NCBI GenBank assembly: GCA_964390555.1
Contig: CAYMJU010000033.1
Span: 1-64,000, forward strand
DNA: 64,000 nucleotides
Source: CAVTWS01 sp964390555
Lineage (GTDB): Bacteria; Actinomycetota; Acidimicrobiia; Acidimicrobiales; SHLQ01
Direction of reading: 5' to 3'
Each line of letters starts with the position of its first letter. Position 1 is the stretch's first letter. The notes beneath the pieces were generated by a model. That model saw only the letters and a list, made by a program, of their open reading frames with translations. It searched no databases and was not told where the DNA came from. Below are positions 1 to 8,510 of this stretch, piece by piece. The translations under genes were made by a program, and so were the position numbers.

Positions 1-95
1 GTCCGCGCGAACGTGGCGGGATTCAGGGGGCCCCACACCCGCGATCGCGCCAAGAAGGGGGGGATGGGAGGGGTGGGGGGGGGGAGGGGTGGGGA
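1..95. repeat. Palindromic repeat with G-rich flank, copy 1 (degenerate)
   Basis: An imperfect palindrome at about 14-52 is followed by an almost pure G tract at 57-94, ending at the stop codon of the minus-strand ABC ATPase. The block aligns over about 70 bases with 34455-34525, sharing the TGGCG-GATTCAGG left arm, the GATCGCGCCAAGAA-type right arm and the G-rich flank. Read on the transcript of the minus-strand gene, the flank is C-rich and directly follows the stop codon. The runs of four or more G could also form a quadruplex. The element may be cut by the window start. Confidence 0.6.
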
Positions 96-848
96 TCAGA
101 GGCGGCCGGCTTCGGTGACTCGCCGAAGGAACTCGCGGGTCTCGGGACGCTGCGGCGAGCCGAAGAGGTCGGCGGGTGGCGCGCACTCGAGGATCCGACC
201 TTGGTGCAGGTAGGCGACCCGGTGGGCGACGTCGCGGGCGAACCCCATCTCGTGGGTAGCGAGGACCATGGTGACGCCCTGGCTGGCGAGATCGCGGAGC
301 ACGGCGAGGACCTCGGCCACGAGCACCGGATCGAGTGCCGAGGTCACCTCGTCGAGCAACAGGAGGTCGGGATCGGTCATCAAGGCCCGGACGATGGCCA
401 CCCGCTGCTGCTGACCGCCCGAGAGCCGGTCGGGGTATTCGCGCGACCGGTCGGCCAACTCGAATCGATCGAGGAGCTCCATCGCCTTGGCCCGAGCCTG
501 ATCACGGGGGACCTTGTGCGCCCGGACGGGACCCAAGGTGACGTTGTCGATCACCCGCATATGGGGGAACAGGTTCAGTCCCTGGAACACGATCGCCACT
601 CGGCGGCGCACGTCGTTGGGATCGACACCGCGGCGCGACACCTCGTCACCGTCGAGAAGGATGCGTCCGGCGTCGATGCGCTCGAGCAGGTTCACGCAAC
701 GCAACAGCGTCGACTTGCCGCAACCGCTCCGGCCGATCAGGCACACGACCTCGTGCGCGGCGACGGTCAGATCGATCCCGTCGAGAACGACCTTGCGACC
801 GAACGACTTGTGGACTCCTTCGAGTACCAGGCGTGGCGGTGCGCTCAT
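96..848 (-). CDS. Polar amino-acid ABC transporter ATP-binding protein
   Basis: This 250-residue cytoplasmic ATPase powers import of a polar amino acid. Walker A GRSGCGKST lies at residues 39-47, the signature LSGGQ at 142-146, Walker B LLLLDE at 162-167 and the switch His near 200. Length and motif spacing fit the GlnQ/HisP family. The ATG at 848 overlaps the permease stop by four bases (ATGA), so the two are translationally coupled, and binding protein, permease and ATPase form one minus-strand operon. Substrate is not determined; glutamine, glutamate or histidine are typical. The 3' end abuts the palindromic repeat at 1-95. Confidence 0.93.
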   Translation of the reverse strand: MSAPPRLVLEGVHKSFGRKVVLDGIDLTVAAHEVVCLIGRSGCGKSTLLRCVNLLERIDAGRILLDGDEVSRRGVDPNDVRRRVAIVFQGLNLFPHMRVIDNVTLGPVRAHKVPRDQARAKAMELLDRFELADRSREYPDRLSGGQQQRVAIVRALMTDPDLLLLDEVTSALDPVLVAEVLAVLRDLASQGVTMVLATHEMGFARDVAHRVAYLHQGRILECAPPADLFGSPQRPETREFLRRVTEAGRL

Positions 849-1675
849 GCCAGCGTGAAGCTTCGGCGGGCCCGGTCGCGGGCGGTGTACCAATCGGCGA
901 GCCGCGCGAGGGGCACGCTGATGAGCAGGAAGAGCACCGCGGCCGCCACGTAGGACGTGTAGTTGAAGGTTCGCGACGTGTAGATCTGGGCCTCGCGGAC
1001 CGCTTCGCGCACGCCGACGATGCTGACGAGGGCCACATCCTTCTGGAGGCTGACGAGCCCGTTCATCAGCGCCGGGACCACGTTGCGTACCGCTTGGGGC
1101 AAGATGGCGAAGCGCAAGGCCTGCCACTGCGTGAGCCCCAGGGACCGCGCGGCGGCTCGCTGGCTCTCGTGCACCGACTCGATTCCGGATCGGTACACCT
1201 CGGCCGTGTAGGCCGAGTACGACAGGACCAACGCCGTGACCCCCCAGAACAGGGCGCCGTTCGGTACGCCGGAGATGTCGAGCGACGGAATCCCGAAGCC
1301 GAACAGGATGATCACCAGGATCACCGGAACGCCGCGGAACAAGTCGATGAACACGATCGACAGCAACCGGATCGGGAAGAACGCCGGGCCGCGGAGACTG
1401 CGGGCTACCGCTATCGCCAACGACACCACGAGGATCACGACCTCGGCGACGGCGAACATCTTGAGGTCGAGCCAGAAGTGGTCGACGAGGTCGGGCCACA
1501 CCTCGACGAAGTCGTCGCGGTTGAAGAACTGGCGCTTCACCCTCGGCCAGTTCTCGCTCCGGCTGATCAACCAACCGGCGAACCCGAAGAACGCGACGGT
1601 GCTGAACGCGGCGAGCAGGGCGCCATTGGCGCCCTGCTCGCGAAAGTCGTGTCGAGAGAACCGCCGGGGCGGCAC
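845..1675 (-). CDS. Polar amino-acid ABC transporter permease
   Basis: A 276-residue inner-membrane protein of the HisM/GlnP family. Several hydrophobic segments are visible, with the EAA-type cytoplasmic loop (residues near SQRAAARSLGLT) that docks on the ATPase. The N-terminal region is longer than in minimal permeases, with one extra hydrophobic stretch before the transporter core. It sits between the binding protein (6-base gap) and the ATPase (4-base overlap). Only one permease gene is present, so a homodimeric channel is likely. Confidence 0.9.
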   Translation of the reverse strand: MPPRRFSRHDFREQGANGALLAAFSTVAFFGFAGWLISRSENWPRVKRQFFNRDDFVEVWPDLVDHFWLDLKMFAVAEVVILVVSLAIAVARSLRGPAFFPIRLLSIVFIDLFRGVPVILVIILFGFGIPSLDISGVPNGALFWGVTALVLSYSAYTAEVYRSGIESVHESQRAAARSLGLTQWQALRFAILPQAVRNVVPALMNGLVSLQKDVALVSIVGVREAVREAQIYTSRTFNYTSYVAAAVLFLLISVPLARLADWYTARDRARRSFTLA

Positions 1676-1681
1676 CGGGAT

Positions 1682-2584
1682 CTACCCAGCCGTGAGCGTC
1701 GGGATGGCACCATCGCCCGCGAGCCACTGCTCTTCGAGGGCCGCGACCGTGCCGGCATCGATCAACGCCTGGAGCGCCTCGTTCACGCACGGCACGAGTG
1801 GGCTGCCATCCTCGAACAACATGCCGAGCTGCTCGGGCTCACTGTCGGTGCGGGGAAGGACGCCGACGATCGAGGCTTCGGGAACCTCGACGGCGGTGAG
1901 GAAGTACGCCGTCGGTAGGTCGACGACGATGCCTTCGATCTGGCCGGCCTTGAACGCGGCGACGGCCAGCGAGTTGTCGTCGTACACCGCGGCCTCGTTG
2001 TCGGGCTGGATGATCGTCTCGATGTAGTCGAGGCTGGTCGTGCCGATGGCCGCGCCGAGGAGCGTGGTCTGGAGCTCGGCGACCGACGTGGCGGCGGCGG
2101 GCGCCGAGTCGGCGAGGGCGATCAGCGCCTGCTCGACGTCGTAGTAGCCGATCGAGAAGTCGACGACCTCGTCTCGCTCAGCGGTGATCGAGAATTGCTG
2201 GATGTTGAAGTCGTAGGGCTTGTCGCCAGGGGCGATGGATTCGTCGAATCCGGTGCGGGCCCAGGCGACCTGATCGGCGGTGAAGCCCATCTGCTCGGCG
2301 AGCGCAGCAACGAGGGCGCCCTCGAAGCCCTGGCCGGCGACAGGGTCGGGATCCCCGTCCTCCATCCACGGCGGGAACACGGACTCGCCGGTGGCGACGG
2401 TCAGCGTGCCGGGCGTGTTGAGAGCGAGATCCCCGACGGCACACGATGCCGGTGCGGCTCCGTCACCACCGGTGTCCGCGGTGTCGTCGTCATCGTCGCC
2501 ACAGGCGCTGGCCACTAGGGCCAGTCCGAGAAGCAGGGCCAACACGTAGCGGGCTCGGTGCTGGGGCAGCGGGGGTCGGTTCAC
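1682..2584 (-). CDS. Amino-acid ABC transporter substrate-binding lipoprotein
   Basis: A 300-residue solute-binding protein of family 3. A hydrophobic signal with lipobox ASAC is followed by an Asp-rich linker (GDDDDDT), then a bilobed periplasmic-binding fold. The GTG at 2584 is chosen because AGGAGG at 2591-2596 is ideally spaced before it and the signal peptide begins right after; an upstream extension would put a long charged stretch before the signal. It is first in the operon with the permease and ATPase and would catch the ligand outside the membrane. Confidence 0.9.
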   Translation of the reverse strand: MNRPPLPQHRARYVLALLLGLALVASACGDDDDDTADTGGDGAAPASCAVGDLALNTPGTLTVATGESVFPPWMEDGDPDPVAGQGFEGALVAALAEQMGFTADQVAWARTGFDESIAPGDKPYDFNIQQFSITAERDEVVDFSIGYYDVEQALIALADSAPAAATSVAELQTTLLGAAIGTTSLDYIETIIQPDNEAAVYDDNSLAVAAFKAGQIEGIVVDLPTAYFLTAVEVPEASIVGVLPRTDSEPEQLGMLFEDGSPLVPCVNEALQALIDAGTVAALEEQWLAGDGAIPTLTAG

Positions 2585-2633
2585 GAAGTTCCTCCTGGTC
2601 TGCGCGCCGACCACGGGCCGGCGTCGAGGGAGT

Positions 2634-3434
2634 CTATTCGCGGCTCGCGCCCGAGCCGTGTCGCACCAGCTCGGCCTCCTCGTAGTCGAGCACGGCGACG
2701 AAGCCGAGGTCGTCGTAGAGCCGCCGCGTGCCAGCCGCCGCTCGGGCGACGTTGAGACCGATCGTGTCGACTTCGCGCATGAGTGATCGAACGACGGCGG
2801 ACGTCGTTCGGCGGGCCAGGCCGCGCCGGCGATGGTCGGGGTGAGTGACGACGTTGCCGATGGCCGCCACGCCGAAGCGCGGCGACACGACGTGGGTGCC
2901 GGCGGCGCCGACGAGCTCACGGCCGAGCCAAACGCCCCGGTAGTGTCCGGCGTCGAGCAGGTCCGGCACGAAGAACCGTCCCTCGCGCGAGTCTGTCGCG
3001 AACAACCGTTCGAGCTCCGGGAGATCGTCGGCGTCGAGGGGCACGACTCCGTCGTCGTCGGGTTCGAGCGCCATCAGATCGGCCAGCACCATCTTGACGT
3101 CGGCGGTTCTCCAGACGGCACCGCGCAACGGGCGGAGGCGATCGGTCAATCCCGTAGGACCGTTGACGACGTAGCGGTCGGGCAGCCACTCGTCGAGCTC
3201 GGCGAGAAGAGCGAGCGTCGCGTCAGGAGCGATCGCGTTCACCGCATAGACGATCGGTGTAGAGGAGGGAAGTTCCAGCAAGCCGACGGCGGCGTCGCCC
3301 CGGCGCCACCACGTCGACATCGACCAGTTCGGCTCGTCGAGATCGGCGAGACCGTACGGATGCACGCCCTGGTGGCGGGAGAACAGCTCCACGACACGGT
3401 CGGGCGACGCCTCGGGCTCGATCATCACGAGCAT
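2634..3434 (-). CDS. GNAT family N-acetyltransferase
   Basis: A 266-residue protein with a C-terminal GNAT fold. The acetyl-CoA loop is visible as VVTHPDHRRRGLARR near residues 205-219, followed by the terminal strand GFVAVLDY. The N-terminal 110 residues resemble the divergent half of FR47-type acetyltransferases. The acceptor is unknown. It is transcribed divergently from pafB with only 35 bases between starts, so both promoters overlap. Confidence 0.8.
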   Translation of the reverse strand: MLVMIEPEASPDRVVELFSRHQGVHPYGLADLDEPNWSMSTWWRRGDAAVGLLELPSSTPIVYAVNAIAPDATLALLAELDEWLPDRYVVNGPTGLTDRLRPLRGAVWRTADVKMVLADLMALEPDDDGVVPLDADDLPELERLFATDSREGRFFVPDLLDAGHYRGVWLGRELVGAAGTHVVSPRFGVAAIGNVVTHPDHRRRGLARRTTSAVVRSLMREVDTIGLNVARAAAGTRRLYDDLGFVAVLDYEEAELVRHGSGASRE

Positions 3435-3459
3435 TCAACCGGGTGGCGGGCCCGAACCG

Positions 3460-3465
3460 TAGGCT
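3460..3465 (+). promoter_or_regulatory. -10 element TAGGCT, leaderless start for pafB
   Basis: TAGGCT ends six bases before GTG 3472, the spacing expected if transcription begins on the start codon. An oppositely oriented TACGGT at 3456-3461 overlaps it and could serve the divergent acetyltransferase. Confidence 0.5.
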
Positions 3466-3471
3466 CGTGTG

Positions 3472-4410
3472 GTGGCGTCGAAGCTCGAACGGCTGCTCAA
3501 TCTGGTCGCCGCGTTGCTCGACACCGAGCGCCCACTGGCGGCCGAGGAGATCCGGGTCCGCATAGACGGCTACGCCGACTCGCAGGCGTCATTCCGGCGG
3601 GCGTTCGAGCGGGACAAGGACGACCTACGGGCCATGGGCATCCCGATCGTGATCGAGGCCATCCCGGGCACGAACCCCCCGGCCGACGGCTACCGCATCC
3701 ATCGCCGCGACTACGCGAGCCGCTCCTCCGCGCTCGAGCCCGACGAGCTGGCCGCGCTTCACCTGGCCGCGTCGCTGGTGGAGATCGAGGGGCTCGACGA
3801 CGAGGCGTTCTGGAAGCTCGGCGGCGTCGCCGACGAGCCGGAGATCGACGGGCCCCGGTTCTCGCTCCCGACCGACCCGAACCTGGCCGATCTGTTCTCG
3901 GCCGCCCGCGAGCGAACGTGGGTCGGTTTCCGCTACCGCAGTGAGCCGCGCCACGTGCTCCCGCGCCGACTCACGTTCACCAACGGACATTGGTACCTGA
4001 GCGCATGGGACGCCGTCCGGCGGGATCACCGTTCCTTCCGCGTCGACCGCATCGACGGTGACGTGTCAGCCGCGGCGGCCGGACCCGATCCAACGGCTGA
4101 TCCACCCCGCGAGCTTCGCCTGAAGCCGTGGGAGCTCGGCGACGAGGACGACACGCCGGTCCGGGTCCTGATCGACGCCGACCAGGCCGCCTGGGCCCGG
4201 CACGAGGTCGGACCGACAGCATCGGTCAGCGAACGTCACGACGGCTCGATCGAAGTCGAGCTGGCCGTGCGCAACCGCGCCGGGCTGTGTTCGTTCGTCC
4301 TGTCCTACCTCGACCACGCCGAGGTCCTCGGACCGCCCGATGTCCGCTCGGAGGTAGTCGCCTGGGTCGAGGGCCTTCTCGCCCGACGTCGGGCGGGAGA
4401 TACGCAATGA
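3472..4410 (+). CDS. pafB: WYL-domain transcriptional regulator, PafB-like
   Basis: A protein of about 312 residues with an N-terminal winged helix-turn-helix (residues 1-70) and a central WYL domain (motif GHWYLSAWD near 175). PafB works with PafC as an activator of the mitomycin-type DNA damage response in mycobacteria. The next gene is a second WYL protein overlapping by four bases (ATGA), and Tat and HelY genes follow downstream, as in the mycobacterial pafABC-tatAC-helY order. Two GTG codons (3469, 3472) are possible; 3472 is favoured because TAGGCT lies six bases upstream. No proteasome or pafA gene is in this window. Confidence 0.78.
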   Translation: MASKLERLLNLVAALLDTERPLAAEEIRVRIDGYADSQASFRRAFERDKDDLRAMGIPIVIEAIPGTNPPADGYRIHRRDYASRSSALEPDELAALHLAASLVEIEGLDDEAFWKLGGVADEPEIDGPRFSLPTDPNLADLFSAARERTWVGFRYRSEPRHVLPRRLTFTNGHWYLSAWDAVRRDHRSFRVDRIDGDVSAAAAGPDPTADPPRELRLKPWELGDEDDTPVRVLIDADQAAWARHEVGPTASVSERHDGSIEVELAVRNRAGLCSFVLSYLDHAEVLGPPDVRSEVVAWVEGLLARRRAGDTQ

Positions 4411-5381
4411 GCAGGTTGTCGGCGACCGAGCGCCTGTCGAGACTGCTGTCGATAATCCCGTGGGTCGCCGCCCAGGAGTCGGCGTCGATCGACGAGATCG
4501 GTACTCGGTTCGACTACCCACGCGCCGAGTTGTTGCGGGACCTCGACGAGGTCGTCTTCATGGTCGGGGTCTACCCGTTCACCCCCGACATGTTGATCGA
4601 GGTCGACGTGACCGACGATCAGGTGGCCATCCGCTACGCCGACTGGTTCTCCCAGCCGATGCAGCTCAGCCCCGAGCAACGGGTGGCCCTGGTTGTCGCC
4701 GGGTCGGCGTTGTTGGCCCGAGTCCGCGACGACCGCGAGGCCGGCCCGCTGCTGCGCGCCCTGGCCAAGCTCGAGCTGGCGAACCCCGGAGAGGCGACCG
4801 TCGATGTGCGGCTGGCATCGGGACTCGACGAGACCATTGCTATTTTGCAGCAGGCCATCGAGGAGCGGAGGGCGGCCGAGATCGACTACTACTCGCTCGG
4901 GCGCGACGAACGGGTGGACCGGGTAGTGGAGCCGTGGAAGCTCTTCAGTGCCGATGGACACTGGTATCTCGCCGCGTGGTGCCATATGGCCGCCGCCGAG
5001 CGCACCTTCAGGGTGGATCGCGTCCGCGCCGTCGAGCTGCTCGATATGCGACGTTCGCCGGGAGGCAGCGGGGCCGGCGACGACGCTCCCGATGTCGTCG
5101 CCAGCATCACCGATCCACTGAGACCGAGGGTGGTGCTAGACGTGGCACCCGACATCTCGTGGGTGGCCGGCGCGTACCCGTTCGATTCTGTCGAGCGCCG
5201 CGACGACGGCCGCCTGAGGGTGACGATGCCGGTGGCCAGCTGGGCGTGGCTCGATCGCCTGCTCTTGCGTCTCGGCGCCAAAGCCGAGGTCGTGGCGACG
5301 CCCGATGGATACGACAGTACGGGCATGGAGCGCCTGGCACGCCGAATTCTTGACCGGTACGGTGTCGATTACGTCGGGTGA
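4407..5381 (+). CDS. pafC: WYL-domain transcriptional regulator, PafC-like
   Basis: A 324-residue paralogue of the preceding gene, with the WYL motif GHWYLAAWC near residue 190 and a WCX-type C-terminal region. ATG 4407 lies in the ATGA overlap with pafB, so equal synthesis of the two subunits is expected, fitting a PafB-PafC heterodimer. The N-terminal helix-turn-helix is less obvious than in PafB. Its ligand is unknown; WYL domains in this family are thought to sense nucleic-acid damage products. Confidence 0.78.
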   Translation: MSRLSATERLSRLLSIIPWVAAQESASIDEIGTRFDYPRAELLRDLDEVVFMVGVYPFTPDMLIEVDVTDDQVAIRYADWFSQPMQLSPEQRVALVVAGSALLARVRDDREAGPLLRALAKLELANPGEATVDVRLASGLDETIAILQQAIEERRAAEIDYYSLGRDERVDRVVEPWKLFSADGHWYLAAWCHMAAAERTFRVDRVRAVELLDMRRSPGGSGAGDDAPDVVASITDPLRPRVVLDVAPDISWVAGAYPFDSVERRDDGRLRVTMPVASWAWLDRLLLRLGAKAEVVATPDGYDSTGMERLARRILDRYGVDYVG

Positions 5382-5400
5382 GGGCTAGGGTCGAGCCCCA

Positions 5401-6513
5401 GTGGCGCCGAGCAACCAGGGCCCAGGTGGGACTTCCCCCGACGATCCCGCCTGGGTCGACCAGATTCTTCAGCGCGCCCGTCACGCGGCGTCGGGGCCGG
5501 ATCCGGCCCCGCGATCGCCGCTGCCCGCGGCCCCACGCGCGCCCGAGGCTCCGAGCGCAGCGCCTGTGCGTCGTCGCCCGTCGGCGGTCGGTCGGCCCGC
5601 GCCGGGTCCCGAGGGTCAGCCCCCAACGCGGCCCGGTTCATCTGCGCCGCGGGCACCGGTAGCCGGTCCACCGGCCGCGCTCCCGCCCGGCACCGGTCCA
5701 CCGCGCGAGCGGCCACCCCTGTCGACGGCGGGGCCCCAAGGCGCTCGTGCTTCGGAGCGTGGCGGCGTGGACGGCCGGCCGCCTGGGTCTACCAACGGAG
5801 CTGAGCGGCGCCGGCCGGCTCCGCACCCGGAGCGACCACTCGACGAGTGGTCTCGTCCGGCCCGCACCGCGGTTGTAGATCGTTCGGTTGGTCCGCCCGC
5901 AGGTGATAACGACGACGGCGACGGCAACGAGGACGAGAAGACCACCGGCGATGTGCTTCGCGCCGTTGTCGAGTGGGTGGCGGTGATCGTTGGCGCCTTC
6001 GTCGTTGCTCTGCTGATCAAGGCTTACCTGTTCCAGCCGTTCTTCATCCCCTCGGGTTCGATGGAACCGACGCTTCAGATCGACGACCGGGTGCTGGTCA
6101 ACAAGCTCAGCTACGACCTCCACGAGGTGAACCGCGGCGACATCATCGTGTTCGAGCGCCCCGAGAACCTCGACGAAGGTGAGATCCACGACCTGATCAA
6201 GCGGGTCATCGGGTTGGCCAATGACACCCTCGAGAGCACCGCTGACGGCCGGGTGCTCATCAACGGTCACCTACTCGAGGAGCCGTACCTCACCAGCAAC
6301 GTGCTCACGACCGGGATCGGGCACTTACCCGGATGCATCAACCCGCCCGAGGAGACGACCAAGTGCACCGTCCCACCGGGCCACGTGTTCGTTCTCGGGG
6401 ACAATCGCAACAACTCTACGGACAGTCGCGTGTTCGGGCCGATCTCCGAGGACCTGATCGTGGGTAGGGCGTTCCTGCGGGTGTGGCCGATCACGACCAT
6501 CGAGTTCCTCTGA
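5401..6513 (+). CDS. lepB: Signal peptidase I with long disordered N-terminal extension
   Basis: Type I signal peptidase, 370 residues, which cleaves exported preproteins. One membrane segment spans about 190-208. Catalytic Ser220 lies in SGSMEPTL, catalytic Lys267 in LIKRVIG, and the later box GDNRNNSTDSR begins at 333. The first 185 residues are rich in Pro, Arg, Ala and Gly, carry no recognisable domain and face the cytoplasm; typical actinobacterial LepB has 20-80 residues there. GTG 5401 is 19 bases after pafC and TAGGGT lies nine bases upstream. A shorter start cannot be excluded, though codon bias stays typical through the extension. Confidence 0.88.
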   Translation: MAPSNQGPGGTSPDDPAWVDQILQRARHAASGPDPAPRSPLPAAPRAPEAPSAAPVRRRPSAVGRPAPGPEGQPPTRPGSSAPRAPVAGPPAALPPGTGPPRERPPLSTAGPQGARASERGGVDGRPPGSTNGAERRRPAPHPERPLDEWSRPARTAVVDRSVGPPAGDNDDGDGNEDEKTTGDVLRAVVEWVAVIVGAFVVALLIKAYLFQPFFIPSGSMEPTLQIDDRVLVNKLSYDLHEVNRGDIIVFERPENLDEGEIHDLIKRVIGLANDTLESTADGRVLINGHLLEEPYLTSNVLTTGIGHLPGCINPPEETTKCTVPPGHVFVLGDNRNNSTDSRVFGPISEDLIVGRAFLRVWPITTIEFL

Positions 6514-6535
6514 CGTCACCGAGCGGCGCGGGTAC

Positions 6536-7249
6536 TCAGCCGTACACCTGGCCCAGGGCATCGCTCATCCGGTCGGGGTGATCCGAGTAGACGGCGTCGA
6601 TGCCCATGTCGAGCGCCTCTATCAGCTGCCGTTCGAACTGGGCGTCCCACGCGAACGCCCGCCGGTCGAATCGATGGCACATGGTGACGTGCCCCCCCGA
6701 CCAGTCCTCGACCGGCATGTTGAGGGCGTCGATGCCGCCAGCAGCCAGATCGGCCGCGTGGCGCTCGAGGCCCCGGGTCAGGCGGGCGTAACGGGTCGAG
6801 TGCACGAGGTGGGCGCCCGCGGTCGAGTCGCGCCACCTGAGCAGCAGGTCGAGATCGGGGTGGCAGATCCAGGTGCGGTCGACGGCGCGGTGGAGGTTGG
6901 CCGATTCCAGGACGAACGGGAGAGCGTCGGGTTCTTTGAGGTCGAGCGAGACGTGGACACCGGGTGGGCACAAGTCGAAGAGCTCGTCGACGGTGGGAAC
7001 CTCGGCCGGTAGCTCATCGCGGCAGATCTGCCCGATCATCCGGCGGCGCATCCGGCCGCCGACGACACCGTTGTGATCGAGGACCGCAACCCGGTCCGCG
7101 GTGAGCCACACGTCTGATTCGAGGCCAGTGGCGCCCAGGCGAAGCGCGAGCCGGAAGGCCTCGGTCGTGTTCTCCGGCGCGTGGGCGCGGGCACCCCTGT
7201 GGGCGAACAGGATGGGTGGTGCACCGAGCGGCTTCAGTCGAGGTGACAC
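6536..7249 (-). CDS. Glycerophosphodiester phosphodiesterase
   Basis: A 237-residue enzyme that hydrolyses glycerophosphodiesters to glycerol 3-phosphate and an alcohol. It is a TIM barrel with the family hallmark FAHRGARAHAPENT at residues 15-28, ESDVWLTADR near 39 and a SLDLKEP metal loop near 96. No signal peptide is seen, so a cytoplasmic UgpQ-like role in phospholipid turnover is likely. It is convergent with lepB (22-base gap) and starts at a GTG. The 221 bases between it and the next plus-strand gene must hold divergent promoters, but no clear motif stands out. Confidence 0.88.
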   Translation of the reverse strand: MSPRLKPLGAPPILFAHRGARAHAPENTTEAFRLALRLGATGLESDVWLTADRVAVLDHNGVVGGRMRRRMIGQICRDELPAEVPTVDELFDLCPPGVHVSLDLKEPDALPFVLESANLHRAVDRTWICHPDLDLLLRWRDSTAGAHLVHSTRYARLTRGLERHAADLAAGGIDALNMPVEDWSGGHVTMCHRFDRRAFAWDAQFERQLIEALDMGIDAVYSDHPDRMSDALGQVYG

Positions 7250-7470
7250 GGGATCATCGTGCCTTGTCGTAGTGGGTCACGCCATCACGAACCCGCGCGC
7301 CCAGCGAAATCGGCACGGTTGCGCGCGCAACGTGGTCATGGCGGGGTCGAATTGCCCAATCGGTGAGTTGAAATTGATCCATGAGACCCCTCCAGCTTTT
7401 CGCCATCTGGTCCGATCACTCAGTCACGGGCAAAGCCAGAACATCGACGTGAGTAGGGGCCTTCAGCACC

Positions 7471-7794
7471 ATGGCGACAATACGAGCGAGCTGCCAAACC
7501 TGCGGGGACGTCGAGCTGACCACACGCGACGTGCGGGTTCGGGTCTGTCTCGATGACAACCGAGGTGAGTACGCGTTCCGGTGCCCCGCGTGCCGGATGA
7601 CCGTCGTGAAGGCGGCCGAGCCTCGGACGGTCGACCTGCTGGTGGCGTCGGGCGTGCTCCTCGACACGTGGAGCTTGCCGGCCGAGCTCCGCGAGCGTCC
7701 GACGGGCAACCCGATCACCCACGACGACATCTTGGACTTCCATCGGATCCTCAACGACGAGTCGCAGTTCGCCGACGCCCTCAACCGTCTCTGA
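7471..7794 (+). CDS. Small zinc-ribbon protein of unknown function
   Basis: A 107-residue protein with two Cys pairs (CQTC near 8-11, CPAC near 38-41), a compact zinc ribbon, followed by an alpha-helical C-terminal half ending in DDILDFHRILNDE. No known domain name can be assigned. It precedes a small membrane protein and the Tat genes on the same strand. Nucleic-acid or protein binding is a guess from the ribbon only. Confidence 0.65.
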   Translation: MATIRASCQTCGDVELTTRDVRVRVCLDDNRGEYAFRCPACRMTVVKAAEPRTVDLLVASGVLLDTWSLPAELRERPTGNPITHDDILDFHRILNDESQFADALNRL

Positions 7795-7855
7795 CACGGC
7801 ACGTTCGTGCCCGCCGGACATGGTCCGGCCGATCGCAACAGGTTCAGGGGGCGGC

Positions 7856-7861
7856 TACCAT
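7856..7861 (+). promoter_or_regulatory. -10 element TACCAT
   Basis: TACCAT lies seven bases before GTG 7869, consistent with a leaderless transcript for the small membrane protein and perhaps the Tat genes. Confidence 0.45.
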
Positions 7862-7868
7862 CAGCGCC

Positions 7869-8066
7869 GTGTGGTGGTGGCTGGCTCCGGGGGCGGCGAT
7901 CCTGCTGTCGGTCGTGGTGCTGGCCACGTGGCTCACGCGGGTGGCCGAAGAGTCAGAGCGCCTGCGAGATTCGTTCGCTCGGCTGGGCCGCGTCGTCGTC
8001 GCGGCTGACGAGGTGAGACGAGACGCTCGTCGGCTCCGCCCTCCGGGCACGCCCACCCACCGGTAG
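7869..8066 (+). CDS. Small single-pass membrane protein
   Basis: A 65-residue protein: one hydrophobic segment directly at the N terminus (WWWLAPGAAILLSVVVLATW), then an amphipathic helix EESERLRDSFARLG and a basic tail. The start GTG 7869 follows TACCAT by seven bases. It lies immediately upstream of the TatA/B gene and has a similar short topology (one helix in the membrane, one along it), but it lacks the TatA/B Gly-Pro hinge. Function unknown. Confidence 0.6.
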   Translation: MWWWLAPGAAILLSVVVLATWLTRVAEESERLRDSFARLGRVVVAADEVRRDARRLRPPGTPTHR

Positions 8067-8069
8067 ACT
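8064..8069 (+). promoter_or_regulatory. -10 element TAGACT
   Basis: TAGACT spans the stop codon of the small membrane protein and lies seven bases before the ATG of the Tat gene at 8077, so tatA/B and tatC may have their own leaderless promoter. Confidence 0.5.
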
Positions 8070-8076
8070 CGTCCCA

Positions 8077-8508
8077 ATGGGCAACATCGGTGGTGGCGAG
8101 CTCATCCTTGTGCTGCTCGTGGCCCTTGTCGTGCTCGGGCCTCAACGCCTCCCCGGCGCCATGAGGGAAGTCGGCAAGGTCGTAGGTGAGCTGCGACGGG
8201 TCTCGCAGGGATTCAAGGCCGAGCTCGATTCGGCGGCCCGGATGGGCGACGACGACGAGGTCGAGCGCAAAGCGCGCCAGAAGGGCCGAGCGAGCACCGC
8301 GGCTCCCGCGGCGGCGATCGCAGCCGTTCCCACGCCCGCCCCTGACTCGTCGGCGCCTGCCGAGACAGATGGCGACGACATCCCGGCGAACGACGACCCG
8401 GCGAACGACGATCCGGCTTCGACCGCGGACGCGATCGAGCCCTCGACCGCGTCGCTGACACCTAGCGAACCCGTGGCCGACCTCGGCGATCCCGCGCCAA
8501 CGAGCTGA
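8077..8508 (+). CDS. Twin-arginine translocase TatA/TatB family subunit
   Basis: A 143-residue Tat subunit: N-terminal membrane helix, hinge LGPQRLPG near residues 21-28, then an amphipathic helix REVGKVVGELRRVSQGF and an Ala/Pro/Asp-rich unstructured tail. The GPxRLP hinge and the strongly charged helix are more TatB-like than TatA-like, but only one such gene lies here, so assignment to A or B is open. tatC follows after two bases. Confidence 0.88.
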   Translation: MGNIGGGELILVLLVALVVLGPQRLPGAMREVGKVVGELRRVSQGFKAELDSAARMGDDDEVERKARQKGRASTAAPAAAIAAVPTPAPDSSAPAETDGDDIPANDDPANDDPASTADAIEPSTASLTPSEPVADLGDPAPTS

Positions 8509-8510
8509 GC

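Noticed and set aside
57..94. G tract as a sequencing artefact
   Set aside because: A comparable G-rich flank follows the same palindrome at 34509-34530, so it is part of an element, though its exact length may be uncertain.
833..1918. Long plus-strand frame opposite the ABC permease
   Set aside because: Composition is rich in Arg, Glu and His without any domain and it lies wholly over the transporter genes.
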